Positions 24,652 through 33,372 of a stretch of 64,000 bases of DNA are shown piece after piece (within the stretch, counting starts at the first letter, position 1; every line of letters begins with the position of its first letter). The notes beneath the pieces were generated by a model. It ran no database searches. It was not told where the DNA came from and saw nothing but the letters and a program-made list of their open reading frames with translations. A program made the position numbers and the translations under genes. Source of the DNA: Candidatus Babeliales bacterium (GTDB lineage Bacteria > Babelota > Babeliae > Babelales > JACPOV01); assembly GCA_020054235.1 (NCBI GenBank), contig JAGVLQ010000013.1, positions 67,571-131,570 on the forward strand. The letters are read 5' to 3'.

Positions 24652-26091
24652 TTATTCTTTTTCAAGAATGCTTTTGATTAATTTTTCTAAAGAATCCTTT
24701 GTTCGTATTGTTTTTGAACGTTTTACTTCTTTGCCATTGTTAAGTACTACAAGATAAGGAACAGAAGCAATAGAATATTCTTTTACAATTTCATGTGCTT
24801 TTTCAAAATTTACCTTAATTATTTTTATATTTTTAGCATATTGTGCTGCAAGTGTTTTTAGATGCGGCATTAAAGCTTTACAACTTGGACAGCTGTCAGT
24901 ATAAAAATCAAGAATTATAGGGTTTTTTGTTTGAGTAATAATATTTTTTAATTCAGCCAAATGTATAATGGTTGGAATTTCTTGTTGTTCTTGTGACTCA
25001 TATTTATAGATTTTTTCAGGATATTTTTCTGAAAAGCCTGGTTCAATACCAATTTTTTGTAAGAATTTTATTGCATCCATGCCGCCTTTAATCCCACTAC
25101 CTGTTGATACGCCTGCTTTACCATACAAGGGATCCATTACATCTCCAACTGCAAAAACACCAGATTTTGAAGTATGTTGCGTTTGCCCATCAACCCAAAT
25201 AAACCCGCCATTTTGTAGTTTGAGTTGTTTTTGCACTAAATCTGAATTTGGATGCCAACCGATAGCAAAGTAAATTCCTTTGATAGAAATTTCTCGTGAT
25301 TTTCTTGTTTTACTATCTAAAATTTTTGCTCCGGTAACACTGTCATCTTTGCCCATAATTTCTTGAAGTTCGGTATTATAAAGAACCTCAATTTTGGGAT
25401 TTTTCTTGATATAATCTTGTACAAAACCAGAAGCATCAAGTACAGAATCTTTTACGATCATATACACTTTATTGGCAAAGGCCGCCAATTGTAATGCACG
25501 GTCACCAGCAGTATCACCACCACCAACAACGGCAACATCATGATCTTTATGGAATGGAGCATCACAGATAGTACAAACACCTACACCATGTCCCCAGAAT
25601 TCTTTGACACCTGGCACATCTAATGTTTTTGCTATACGTCCAGTGGCAATAATAATGGTTAAAGCATTAATTGTTTTACCATCGCGCGTTTTTACTACAT
25701 ACGGCCAACTAGAAAGATCTATCGATTCAACGGTATCATTGATCAAATCTGCACCAAAATGCATTGCTTGGTTTTCAAGGTCTTCGATGGTATCTTCGCC
25801 AGAAGCCTTACGTTTACCGGGCCAATTTTCAATTTCACGGACATCAGCCAAGGTTCCTCCTGGTTGATCACCCGAAAGTACAATAGTGGGCAATTTAGCG
25901 CGTGCTGTATACAAAGCGGCACTAAGACCGGCTGGGCCTGAACCAATAATAAGGACAGGAATAAACTTGTTTTTTTCAAGTGCCTTTTCAAGCGTAAATT
26001 GGGGCTTTGAAAAACTATAGTGATAGCTAAAAAAAGCTATAACGCCAGCTAAAATAAAAAATAATAAAATTTTAATGAATTTGCTTATCAT
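24652..26091 (-). CDS. Membrane-anchored thioredoxin reductase-thioredoxin fusion
   Basis: Residues 5-24 are one transmembrane anchor or uncleaved signal. Residues 44-345 are a TrxB-type flavoprotein: FAD-binding IIGSGPAGLSAALYTARA, redox pair C173-TI-C176 in a CTICDAPF block (usually CDG), NADPH-binding VVGGGDTAGD and FAVGDV. After a linker, residues 375-479 form a thioredoxin domain with active site C401-PS-C404 instead of CGPC. Reductase-thioredoxin fusions are known from Mycobacterium leprae, but an N-terminal anchor is not usual. If the anchor is N-in, the redox chain would sit in the periplasm, where NADPH is lacking; topology is therefore the open question. Confidence 0.9.
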   Translation of the reverse strand: MISKFIKILLFFILAGVIAFFSYHYSFSKPQFTLEKALEKNKFIPVLIIGSGPAGLSAALYTARAKLPTIVLSGDQPGGTLADVREIENWPGKRKASGEDTIEDLENQAMHFGADLINDTVESIDLSSWPYVVKTRDGKTINALTIIIATGRIAKTLDVPGVKEFWGHGVGVCTICDAPFHKDHDVAVVGGGDTAGDRALQLAAFANKVYMIVKDSVLDASGFVQDYIKKNPKIEVLYNTELQEIMGKDDSVTGAKILDSKTRKSREISIKGIYFAIGWHPNSDLVQKQLKLQNGGFIWVDGQTQHTSKSGVFAVGDVMDPLYGKAGVSTGSGIKGGMDAIKFLQKIGIEPGFSEKYPEKIYKYESQEQQEIPTIIHLAELKNIITQTKNPIILDFYTDSCPSCKALMPHLKTLAAQYAKNIKIIKVNFEKAHEIVKEYSIASVPYLVVLNNGKEVKRSKTIRTKDSLEKLIKSILEKE

Positions 26092-26222
26092 CTAAACTCT
26101 CCCTATCTATTCTCAGTGTAATAAAAAACAATTTTTATTTGCAATAAAAAATAAAAAAAACCAATAAAAAAAGGGCTTTTGGGGAGTTTTTATTAGTTTT
26201 TTTTTATTGAAAATCAAAATTT

Positions 26223-27359
26223 TTATGAATTTTTAATGTGGAAATTATGTATGCAGTAATTAATACTTGTAATTCCATACAATGTTGCAAAGGTAATAAA
26301 GCCAAGCGAATATTCAAGGGTAGGTATCGTTAAAATTGAAAAAATGCTACTGACAATAAGTGAACCCCAAAAGGCTATTTCTATAGACCAATTTTGAGGT
26401 TTAAAAAATGCTGCAATAAGTCCAAAGTTTGCAAAAATAAGAAGATAAAAAAGCAAAATACCAATTTTGGCAAAAATAGTCATAACGATAAATGCTGTAT
26501 GATTTTTTACAAGACGTAGCACTTCATTTTTCAAGATTTCCTCATATTCTGGCGTATTGTAAATTGCTGTTTGATTTAGAGCTTGTGCTTTTTTTGCAGG
26601 GGATGAGTCATCCCAGCGTATATCATCAGGATTTTTGAATGCAAGAAAGCCTAATCCAGCATAAATTGAATGCCAAATGAGGTGATTTTTAATATTTTTA
26701 GAGGGATTTTCTATTTCATTATTCTTTAAATAAAAAGAATAAGAACTAAAAATATGACTAAAGTAGAACATAGGTATTATTAGTCCTGCTAATAGAAAAG
26801 ACAACCTGATACTTTTATGTTGCCATGGTTCAGATTTGCATAGCATAAGCCATACAATAAAAAATAAAATACCTAAAGAAGCGTATGTTCTGATGTAATG
26901 TGCCAGTCCAATTATAATGCCGGTAATCAAAATAAAAAATACTGCTTTTTTACTGAAGTTTTTTTTATAAAAATATAAACTCCAAGGGACTAAAGCTATT
27001 GCAGGTTCAACATAAAACAGATAGGTATCCCCAATTCTGAAAGAAAAAAGCATAAGAGCTGATAGAGCGAGTATTGCAATAATTCGTGGCAAAATTTTGT
27101 GATAATAAAAAAAGAATCCTATACAAGCTAGTCCCCATGAAATTAGTGCAGATCCATAAAAAAAAATGTTTATTGCTTGTGCAATATCTAAATTAAAGTA
27201 GTGAGCTAATTTTGGAATGATGACATAAATACCAATATCATCAGCAGCACCAAAGGACGTAATTTTATTTTCAAAAAATTCGGTTAAGGCAATACCTGTT
27301 TTTTCATATCCCTGGAGACAGAGTGTTAAATGTTTTAAACGGCAAGGCATTATATTCAT
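26223..27359 (-). CDS. Polytopic membrane protein, GT-C-like, paralogue 1 of 3
   Basis: About nine to ten hydrophobic helices. I do not recognise a named family. With the genes at 27356-28525 and 29552-30709 it shares an M-x-x-M-x-x-R start, a KTGI segment, DDIGIYVIIPKLA, GD-x-Y with a PW-x-LYF block, HLIWHSIYAGLGF, an EYE-x-ILKNEV segment and a FAKIGILLFYLL helix. An acidic pair ahead of the first helices and neighbours encoding GtrB-like enzymes suggest a polyprenyl-phosphate-sugar-using transferase (GT-C). Its start overlaps the next gene's stop (ATGA). Confidence 0.6.
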   Translation of the reverse strand: MNIMPCRLKHLTLCLQGYEKTGIALTEFFENKITSFGAADDIGIYVIIPKLAHYFNLDIAQAINIFFYGSALISWGLACIGFFFYYHKILPRIIAILALSALMLFSFRIGDTYLFYVEPAIALVPWSLYFYKKNFSKKAVFFILITGIIIGLAHYIRTYASLGILFFIVWLMLCKSEPWQHKSIRLSFLLAGLIIPMFYFSHIFSSYSFYLKNNEIENPSKNIKNHLIWHSIYAGLGFLAFKNPDDIRWDDSSPAKKAQALNQTAIYNTPEYEEILKNEVLRLVKNHTAFIVMTIFAKIGILLFYLLIFANFGLIAAFFKPQNWSIEIAFWGSLIVSSIFSILTIPTLEYSLGFITFATLYGITSINYCIHNFHIKNS

Positions 27360-28525
27360 AAGTACCGTTTCCTAAATTGTGCAAAAGAAAAATTTAATTC
27401 TGTTATTTCAAGACCATAGTTGATACTGATAACAGCATAAAATATTACAAAAGTAATAAATCCTAGAACATATTCAATATGAGTAGGCATGCCAAGCAAC
27501 GGAAACAAGGCATAAAATGACATGCCAACCCAAAATGGTAACTCTAAGAACAATGGCTTTCGATACAGGAATGCTGTAAGTAACCCAATGTTTGCATATT
27601 TTAAAAGATAAAAAAGCAAAATGCCGATTTTTGCAAATAAAGTAAAAATAAAAAAGTTCCAATGATTTTTTATTAAATTGATAACTTCATTTTTTAAAAT
27701 ATTTTCATATTCGGTACTATAAACTTTCACATCAGGTTTTATTTGATGAACTTTTTTAATACCAAAGGTGTCATTATAGCTTATTTTATTAGTATTTTGC
27801 CATTTTAATAAGCCGAATCCTATATAGATTGTATGCCAAAGGATATGCATATTTTTATCAGTGTTTTTTGTACATAAATTTGATTGGGCGTATGCAATCG
27901 ATTGATTATAAGCATTTGAAAAATAGAGCTCCGGAATAGTTGAGCCGGCTAAGAAAAAAAGGAAGAGAGTTATTAGTTGTTTTTTAGAAAAAATATTTTT
28001 TCCTAAAAAGAGGGTTATGGTGAATAGTAAAACTCCAAATCCAGAATAAGCACGAATAAAACTGAGTAATTTTATAAAAAATCCGCTGCAAAAATTAAAA
28101 ATAAACAGAGGTTTGTTATACAATTCTTTTTTTGCAAAATAGAGTGCCCATGGGACCAGTGCGCAGATTCCAGCATAATATGCGCAATAAACATCACCAA
28201 TAAAATAGGCTTGCCTCATACAAAAAAGAATTGCAATGCCGGCAATGGTTCTTTGTAGCCAGTTTGTATAAAGGTGTAAAAATCCTAAAATACCAATAAT
28301 TCCCGGAATGATAATTAAACTAAGAAAAAAAATATTAATTGCTGATTCTATAGAACAATTTAGAAGCAGTGCTAATTTTGGTATTATAACATAAATACCA
28401 ATATCATCTTGTGTCCATGCTGGAAAAAGGTTTTGACTATCATAAGCAATGAGAGGAATTCCGGTTTTTTGGAGTCCATAAAACATCATCTTGAGATTTT
28501 CAAGACGCGCTTGCATAAGATACAT
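27356..28525 (-). CDS. Polytopic membrane protein, GT-C-like, paralogue 2 of 3
   Basis: The ATG at 28525 is chosen over the TTG at 28540 because GAGGG stands 9 bases before it and because the resulting start (MYLMQAR) lines up with MNIMPCR and MNIMSSR in the two paralogues. The same conserved blocks occur: TQDDIGIYVIIPKLA, IGDVYCAYYAG, PWALYF, LWHTIYIGFG and FAKIGILLFYLL. About ten hydrophobic helices are visible. Function is inferred only from context, as a lipid-linked sugar transferase or a partner of one. Confidence 0.6.
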   Translation of the reverse strand: MYLMQARLENLKMMFYGLQKTGIPLIAYDSQNLFPAWTQDDIGIYVIIPKLALLLNCSIESAINIFFLSLIIIPGIIGILGFLHLYTNWLQRTIAGIAILFCMRQAYFIGDVYCAYYAGICALVPWALYFAKKELYNKPLFIFNFCSGFFIKLLSFIRAYSGFGVLLFTITLFLGKNIFSKKQLITLFLFFLAGSTIPELYFSNAYNQSIAYAQSNLCTKNTDKNMHILWHTIYIGFGLLKWQNTNKISYNDTFGIKKVHQIKPDVKVYSTEYENILKNEVINLIKNHWNFFIFTLFAKIGILLFYLLKYANIGLLTAFLYRKPLFLELPFWVGMSFYALFPLLGMPTHIEYVLGFITFVIFYAVISINYGLEITELNFSFAQFRKRYL

Positions 28526-28571
28526 TAATTTTACCCTCAATTTTTTCTTAGAAATGAAATATTTTTTTAAA

Positions 28572-29537
28572 CTACCTATCCCATGAATTTATATAAGGAT
28601 CAATTTTTTTTATTTCTTTTATAATAAATAAAGGTCTTCCTTTGAGTTCTTCGTACATGCGTCCTATATATTCTCCCAAAATCCATAACAAAATAAAAAG
28701 TACACCAATAAAAATATAGAGTATAGTAACGAGCCATTTAAAAAGAGGATATTGTCCTTGAAAAAATAATGCATCTATGGTGATAATGCCCAACATTATT
28801 GTTCCTGTTAGAATTACAAAAAAACCAGCATATGCTGCAAGTTTTAGAGGAATAATTGAAAAACCGATAATACCGTCAAATGCTATTTTGATTAATTTTG
28901 ACCAAGTATATTTAGTTTCATCGTGTTGGCGTGAAGGTTGATGAAAATCAACAAATGTGTGATCAAATCCCATCCATGCTATCATACCTCGCAAGTAACG
29001 AGATTTTTCATGATACTGGTTAATTTCATCCACGATCTGACGATCAAGGAGACGAAAATCTGACACACCCTGAGGAATTTTTATTTCAGAAATGCTATCA
29101 AGAAGATAGTGATAAAATCGTGCGGTTATTTTTTTTAGAAAAGTGTCTTGACGGTCTATTCTTCGCGCATAAACAATTTTATATCCTTTTTGCCATTCCT
29201 TAATCATAGGATCAATAAGTTCTGGCGGGTGTTGTAGATCTGAATCCATAGTAATGATAGCGTCTCCCGTTGCATGTTTATAGCCCGCAGTTAGTGCAGC
29301 TTGATAGCCGAAATTTCGGCTGAAGTTAATACCCATTATGTGAGAATTCTTTTGTTGTAAAGTTTGAATAATTGACCAGGAATCATCAAGACTTCCGTCA
29401 TTTATCATAATTAATTCATAGATAAAATCTTTTGATTTTTTATCTAACGCTTTTGTTAATGATTCATAAAGAAGGTGTAAGTTTTTAGCTTCATTATAAA
29501 TGGGTAGGATAATTGATAATCTTTTTTTTTTATTCAT
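28572..29537 (-). CDS. GtrB-like polyprenyl-phosphate glycosyltransferase, copy 1
   Basis: A GT2 enzyme of the DPM1/GtrB type, which transfers a sugar from a nucleotide to undecaprenyl phosphate on the cytosolic side. IILPIYNEAKNL starts the fold, INDGSLDDSW and MDSDLQHPPEL carry the catalytic aspartates, and SDFRLLDRQ follows. Two C-terminal helices and a conserved LGEYIGRMYEELKGRP tail match GtrB. A close paralogue lies at 31413-32339. It sits between two of the three polytopic paralogues, so it probably charges the lipid carrier for them. Confidence 0.88.
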   Translation of the reverse strand: MNKKKRLSIILPIYNEAKNLHLLYESLTKALDKKSKDFIYELIMINDGSLDDSWSIIQTLQQKNSHIMGINFSRNFGYQAALTAGYKHATGDAIITMDSDLQHPPELIDPMIKEWQKGYKIVYARRIDRQDTFLKKITARFYHYLLDSISEIKIPQGVSDFRLLDRQIVDEINQYHEKSRYLRGMIAWMGFDHTFVDFHQPSRQHDETKYTWSKLIKIAFDGIIGFSIIPLKLAAYAGFFVILTGTIMLGIITIDALFFQGQYPLFKWLVTILYIFIGVLFILLWILGEYIGRMYEELKGRPLFIIKEIKKIDPYINSWDR

Positions 29538-29551
29538 AAATAACTATTTTG

Positions 29552-30709
29552 TTATAGTAAATATGTCGCTTTTTTTAAATAATAATTTTTTAATAATTGC
29601 TCTAATCCATAATTGATACTTATAATACCATACATAGTAGCACATGAAATAAAACCGAGTGAATATTCAGGATAAGGTATAGTCAACAAGGGAAACAGCC
29701 CATAAAAACTTAAAGCAATAAAAAATGATAATTCGAGATTCCATTTTTTTCGAAAAAGTAACGCCAAAAAGAAACCAAGATTTGCAAATTCTAAAAAATA
29801 CATGAATAAAATACCAAGTTTTGCAAAGATTGTTAGAATAAAAAAGTGCCAATGATTTTTTATAATTTTTATTACTTCATTTTTTATAATTGCTTCATAT
29901 TCTTTTGTTTTTTCCAGAGAAACTGCTGGATCAATTTCTTGGGCCTTTGCAACACCGGCATCATCATTATAGATAATGCCAGGGTTAAAGATTTGCAAAA
30001 AACCAAAGCCAAGGTAGATGCTGTGCCAAAAAACATGATTTTTTTCAGGAGTTATTGGTAAACTTTTTTTTGAAAATTCAAGAGATTGGTTATAAATCGA
30101 GTTAAAAGATATTACTGGAATGGCACTCCCAATAATCAATGCTAAAATACTTTGCATCCATTGCTTTCGTGTTAGTGATAGTGATGTTACAAAAAGGAAA
30201 ATCAAAAAAAATAGAACACCTAATCCCGAAAATGCACGAATATAATGAAAAAAGCTTATAAGAAATCCTGAAAAAAAGAGAAACAATAAGAAATAATTAT
30301 CATAATGTTTTTTTTGAGCATAATAGATAGCCCAAGGAGTTAAGGTATTTACACAAAAAAAATATGCTAGATAAACATCCCCAATTCTGAGTGCTTTATA
30401 GGTCAATAATGCTACAGCAACGAAGGCTATAAGCTGATTGATGCGTGAAGTATATACCTTATGCCAACCTATAATCCCAACAAAAAATGAAATTGTAGCC
30501 ATGCCATAAAAAAAAAGGTTAATTGATTGTTGAATTGGAGTATTCAATAATTTTGAAATTTGGGGAATTATAATATAGATTCCTAGATCATCAAAGGTCA
30601 ATGATGGTAAAATATTTTGACCGTCAAATTCAATTAATGGAATACCAGTTTTTAATAAGCCCGCAAGATTTTTTTGTAGATGTATAAAACGCGAGCTCAT
30701 TATATTCAT
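29552..30709 (-). CDS. Polytopic membrane protein, GT-C-like, paralogue 3 of 3
   Basis: The protein has the family blocks TFDDLGIYIIIPQIS, IGDVYLAYFF, PWAIYYAQKK, FWHSIYLGFGFLQ, EYEAIIKNEV and FAKLGILFMYFLEFANLGF, with about ten hydrophobic helices. It starts 2 bases after the stop of the methyltransferase gene and ends 14 bases before the GtrB-like gene, so the order methyltransferase - this protein - GtrB-like enzyme is tightly coupled. The acceptor is unknown. The three copies differ mostly in loops, as would be expected if each handles a different acceptor or sugar. Confidence 0.6.
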   Translation of the reverse strand: MNIMSSRFIHLQKNLAGLLKTGIPLIEFDGQNILPSLTFDDLGIYIIIPQISKLLNTPIQQSINLFFYGMATISFFVGIIGWHKVYTSRINQLIAFVAVALLTYKALRIGDVYLAYFFCVNTLTPWAIYYAQKKHYDNYFLLFLFFSGFLISFFHYIRAFSGLGVLFFLIFLFVTSLSLTRKQWMQSILALIIGSAIPVISFNSIYNQSLEFSKKSLPITPEKNHVFWHSIYLGFGFLQIFNPGIIYNDDAGVAKAQEIDPAVSLEKTKEYEAIIKNEVIKIIKNHWHFFILTIFAKLGILFMYFLEFANLGFFLALLFRKKWNLELSFFIALSFYGLFPLLTIPYPEYSLGFISCATMYGIISINYGLEQLLKNYYLKKATYLL

Positions 30710-30711
30710 GA

Positions 30712-31404
30712 TTATTGCCTTTTTTCAATAATAAGGCTATAGAGAGCACCAAAAGGAACTTTTGTAAATAAAAATTCAATCCCGCGCAACCATTTTAGAG
30801 GTTTAGGAAAGAAGCAGATAAATTTTAATGTTGGTTTTGCAAAAGCTTTTGTTAAATTATATGCATACCATGGGTTTAGCATTTTTGCATGGGCATCAAT
30901 TGGATTATTTTTAAAAGTATAGACTGTCAGTGGATTGAGAGGATTTAGTTCAAAAATGACTAATCTTCCGCTAGGTTTTAGAACTCGCAGTAATTCATTA
31001 AGATAATTTTTGTGCATTGCAAATGGAATATGATGAAAAGTTCCTGCTGAAAAAATTATATCAAAGGTATGATCTTTAAAGTTTAAATGAGTTGACGTTT
31101 CAGAATTTTGCTGAAATTGAATATGGGGGAATTTTTTTTGTGCAACAATAATACTTTTTTCTGAAGGATCTACACCATAAACCGTAGCATTTGAAAATAG
31201 TGTGCTTACATAATGGGTCATAAGTCCATCGCCACAACCAAAATCTAAAATTTTTATGCTTTTGTATTGATTATTTGGAAACCATGATTTTAATTTTTGG
31301 GCTTTGTAGAGAGCAAAATAATCGCTGGATTCACCAGAAAGCCATAGTGCATTGCTGCAATTATCACGATATTTATCAATATAATTATCAAATTCATGAC
31401 GCAT
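30712..31404 (-). CDS. Class I SAM-dependent methyltransferase
   Basis: The SAM-binding motif reads ILDFGCGDGLMTHYV, followed by GVDPSEKSI, FDIIFSAGTFHHIP and a LRVLKPSGRLVIFELNP motif, typical of Methyltransf_11. I take the ATG at 31404, with GAGGA 6 bases upstream, and not the TTG four codons earlier. The C-terminal 60 residues are hydrophobic and basic, so it may lie against the membrane. Its place between GtrB-like and polytopic genes suggests methylation of a lipid-linked sugar or its carrier intermediate. Confidence 0.85.
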   Translation of the reverse strand: MRHEFDNYIDKYRDNCSNALWLSGESSDYFALYKAQKLKSWFPNNQYKSIKILDFGCGDGLMTHYVSTLFSNATVYGVDPSEKSIIVAQKKFPHIQFQQNSETSTHLNFKDHTFDIIFSAGTFHHIPFAMHKNYLNELLRVLKPSGRLVIFELNPLNPLTVYTFKNNPIDAHAKMLNPWYAYNLTKAFAKPTLKFICFFPKPLKWLRGIEFLFTKVPFGALYSLIIEKRQ

Positions 31405-31412
31405 TTTTTTCC

Positions 31413-32339
31413 TCAAAAATTTATTTTTTTTTCAATAATATAAAGAGGCCTTCCTTTTTGTTGTTCAAAAATTCTTCCGATATATTCACCAATAATCCAT
31501 AGAAGCAAAAATTGTACGCCCATGAAAATATAAATTATAGTTACGAGCCATTTAAAAAGAGGGTAGGTTATTTTATTAAAAATTGCATCCCAGGTGATAT
31601 ACATAAACATAAGTGTTCCAGTTACTACTACGAATACGCCGATAAAGGCTGCAAGCTTTAAAGGAAACAATGAAAATCCAGTAACACCATCAAAGGCTAA
31701 TTTTACCATTTTTGACCAAGTATAGCCTGTTGCGCCTAATTGACGATTTGGTCTTTTAAAGTCGACAAATGAATGTTTAAATCCAGCCCAAGCGACCATG
31801 CCACGTAAATAACGAGATGTTTCTTTACATTGCTTTATATACGCAAGAACCTGTTTATCAATAAGTCTAAAATCACCAACATTTCTTGGAATGATTACGT
31901 CTGAAATAGTTCCTAAAAATTTATAATAAAGTTGAGCAGTAATGCGTTTTAAAAAAGTGTCTTGTCGATCAATTCTGCGTGCGTAAACAATATGTGCGCC
32001 ATTTTTCCATGATTCAAGCATACTAGGAATGAGGTCTGGAGGATCTTGTAAATCTGCATCCATGGTTATTATTGCATCTCCTGTTGCATGATCGTAGCCA
32101 GCAGACAGTGCAATTTGATGACCAAAATTTCTACTGAACGTTAGTGCTTTTATTAAGGGATTTTGGTTGGTTATTGTTAAAATAGAATGCCAGGAATTAT
32201 CTCGACTGCCATCATTTACAAATATAATTTCATACGAAATATCGGTAAAATTTTTTAATACCTTACACAGTTCTTCGTAAATAATCGGAATATTTTTTTC
32301 CTCATTATAGATAGGTAAAATAATCGATAATTTCGCCAC
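31413..32339 (-). CDS. GtrB-like polyprenyl-phosphate glycosyltransferase, copy 2
   Basis: A paralogue of the gene at 28572-29537 with the same layout: IILPIYNEEKNI, VNDGSRDNSW, MDADLQDPPDL, a GDFRLIDKQV block, two C-terminal helices and IGEYIGRIFEQQKGRP. The start is GTG at 32339 with AAGGGA about 10 bases upstream. Two such enzymes in one locus suggest two different lipid-linked sugars. It ends 8 bases before the downstream methyltransferase start. Confidence 0.88.
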   Translation of the reverse strand: MAKLSIILPIYNEEKNIPIIYEELCKVLKNFTDISYEIIFVNDGSRDNSWHSILTITNQNPLIKALTFSRNFGHQIALSAGYDHATGDAIITMDADLQDPPDLIPSMLESWKNGAHIVYARRIDRQDTFLKRITAQLYYKFLGTISDVIIPRNVGDFRLIDKQVLAYIKQCKETSRYLRGMVAWAGFKHSFVDFKRPNRQLGATGYTWSKMVKLAFDGVTGFSLFPLKLAAFIGVFVVVTGTLMFMYITWDAIFNKITYPLFKWLVTIIYIFMGVQFLLLWIIGEYIGRIFEQQKGRPLYIIEKKINF

Positions 32340-32353
32340 GGTTTTTAATTCCC

Positions 32354-33271
32354 TTAATTTTTTTGCGCAATTACTATTAATGTTTGTGGACGATTTTTTT
32401 TTGGCATGAAAGCACCAAGCTTATAGCGTAAAAAATAAATGGCTTGATAATATATTTTTTTCAAAATACTAGTTGATATATCTTGTTGTTTCACTTTAAC
32501 AGTTTTGTTGGAAAAATTCACTGATTTTTTTTTGCCTAAAATTTTATGAAACCATGAAAGAGCTTTGAGTTGTGGAATAATTGAGTAGGTATATATTTTA
32601 CAAATCTTAAATCCTGTTTGTTCAAGTAAATTTTTCAAATTATCTTGGGTAAAGAAAAATAAGTGATCAGGATATTGAAATGCAGAAAATAATGAATAAT
32701 ATTCTTTATTGATATCGCCAATATTACCCGTTTCAAAAATTACATATCCATGAGGGTTTAACTTAGAATACATGCTACGAAATTCTTTTATTGGGTCATG
32801 AAAATGACTTATGACGTCGCAATGGTAAATAACATCAAACTTTTTATGGCCAAATGACGTATGATCTAAAGGTTTTTGTTCACAAGCAATTCCTAAATTA
32901 TTTTTAATGAAAGATGCTTGGGCAGTATTTAATTCAATGCCATAGGGTTCAAATCCAGAGTTGCGAGCCTCATCTAAAAAATACCCCCCTCCGGAGCCAA
33001 TTTCTAATAAAGAACCTTTTTGAATATACTTTTGTATTAATGTGAGTGTATGTTTGGCATAGAGTCTTTTTAAATAGCTTCCTTTGATGTGTGTATCGGC
33101 AGAAATTTGTGCCTGATCGTGGCCATATAGATCAATAACGTCTTCAACGGTTGGTCGTGGTGAAATATAAATTAAATTGCAATCATTACATTGTTTTCCA
33201 TGATAATCATTTTCATAAATAACTTGTTGAGCATTTGCATGATTACAAAAAATACATTTTATTTTTTCCAT
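32354..33271 (-). CDS. Zinc-ribbon methyltransferase (Methyltransf_23 type)
   Basis: The N-terminus has a CIFC and a CNDC pair, a small zinc ribbon often seen ahead of sugar C- or O-methyltransferases. The Rossmann domain has LLEIGSGGGYFLDEA, GIELN, FDVIYHCDVISHF and LNPHGYVIFETGN. The C-terminal tail is basic and ends with a hydrophobic strand. It begins the minus-strand run downstream of the plus-strand gene at 33373. The substrate is unknown but probably a sugar nucleotide or glycan. Confidence 0.82.
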   Translation of the reverse strand: MEKIKCIFCNHANAQQVIYENDYHGKQCNDCNLIYISPRPTVEDVIDLYGHDQAQISADTHIKGSYLKRLYAKHTLTLIQKYIQKGSLLEIGSGGGYFLDEARNSGFEPYGIELNTAQASFIKNNLGIACEQKPLDHTSFGHKKFDVIYHCDVISHFHDPIKEFRSMYSKLNPHGYVIFETGNIGDINKEYYSLFSAFQYPDHLFFFTQDNLKNLLEQTGFKICKIYTYSIIPQLKALSWFHKILGKKKSVNFSNKTVKVKQQDISTSILKKIYYQAIYFLRYKLGAFMPKKNRPQTLIVIAQKN

Positions 33272-33372
33272 ACCAAACTACCTTTTTTATGGTAAAGCTT
33301 TCTTCATTTACATAACGATAGCAAACAAGTAGGATGTTACAAGAATTATTTGATTTTTATAAGGGTGTTGTA

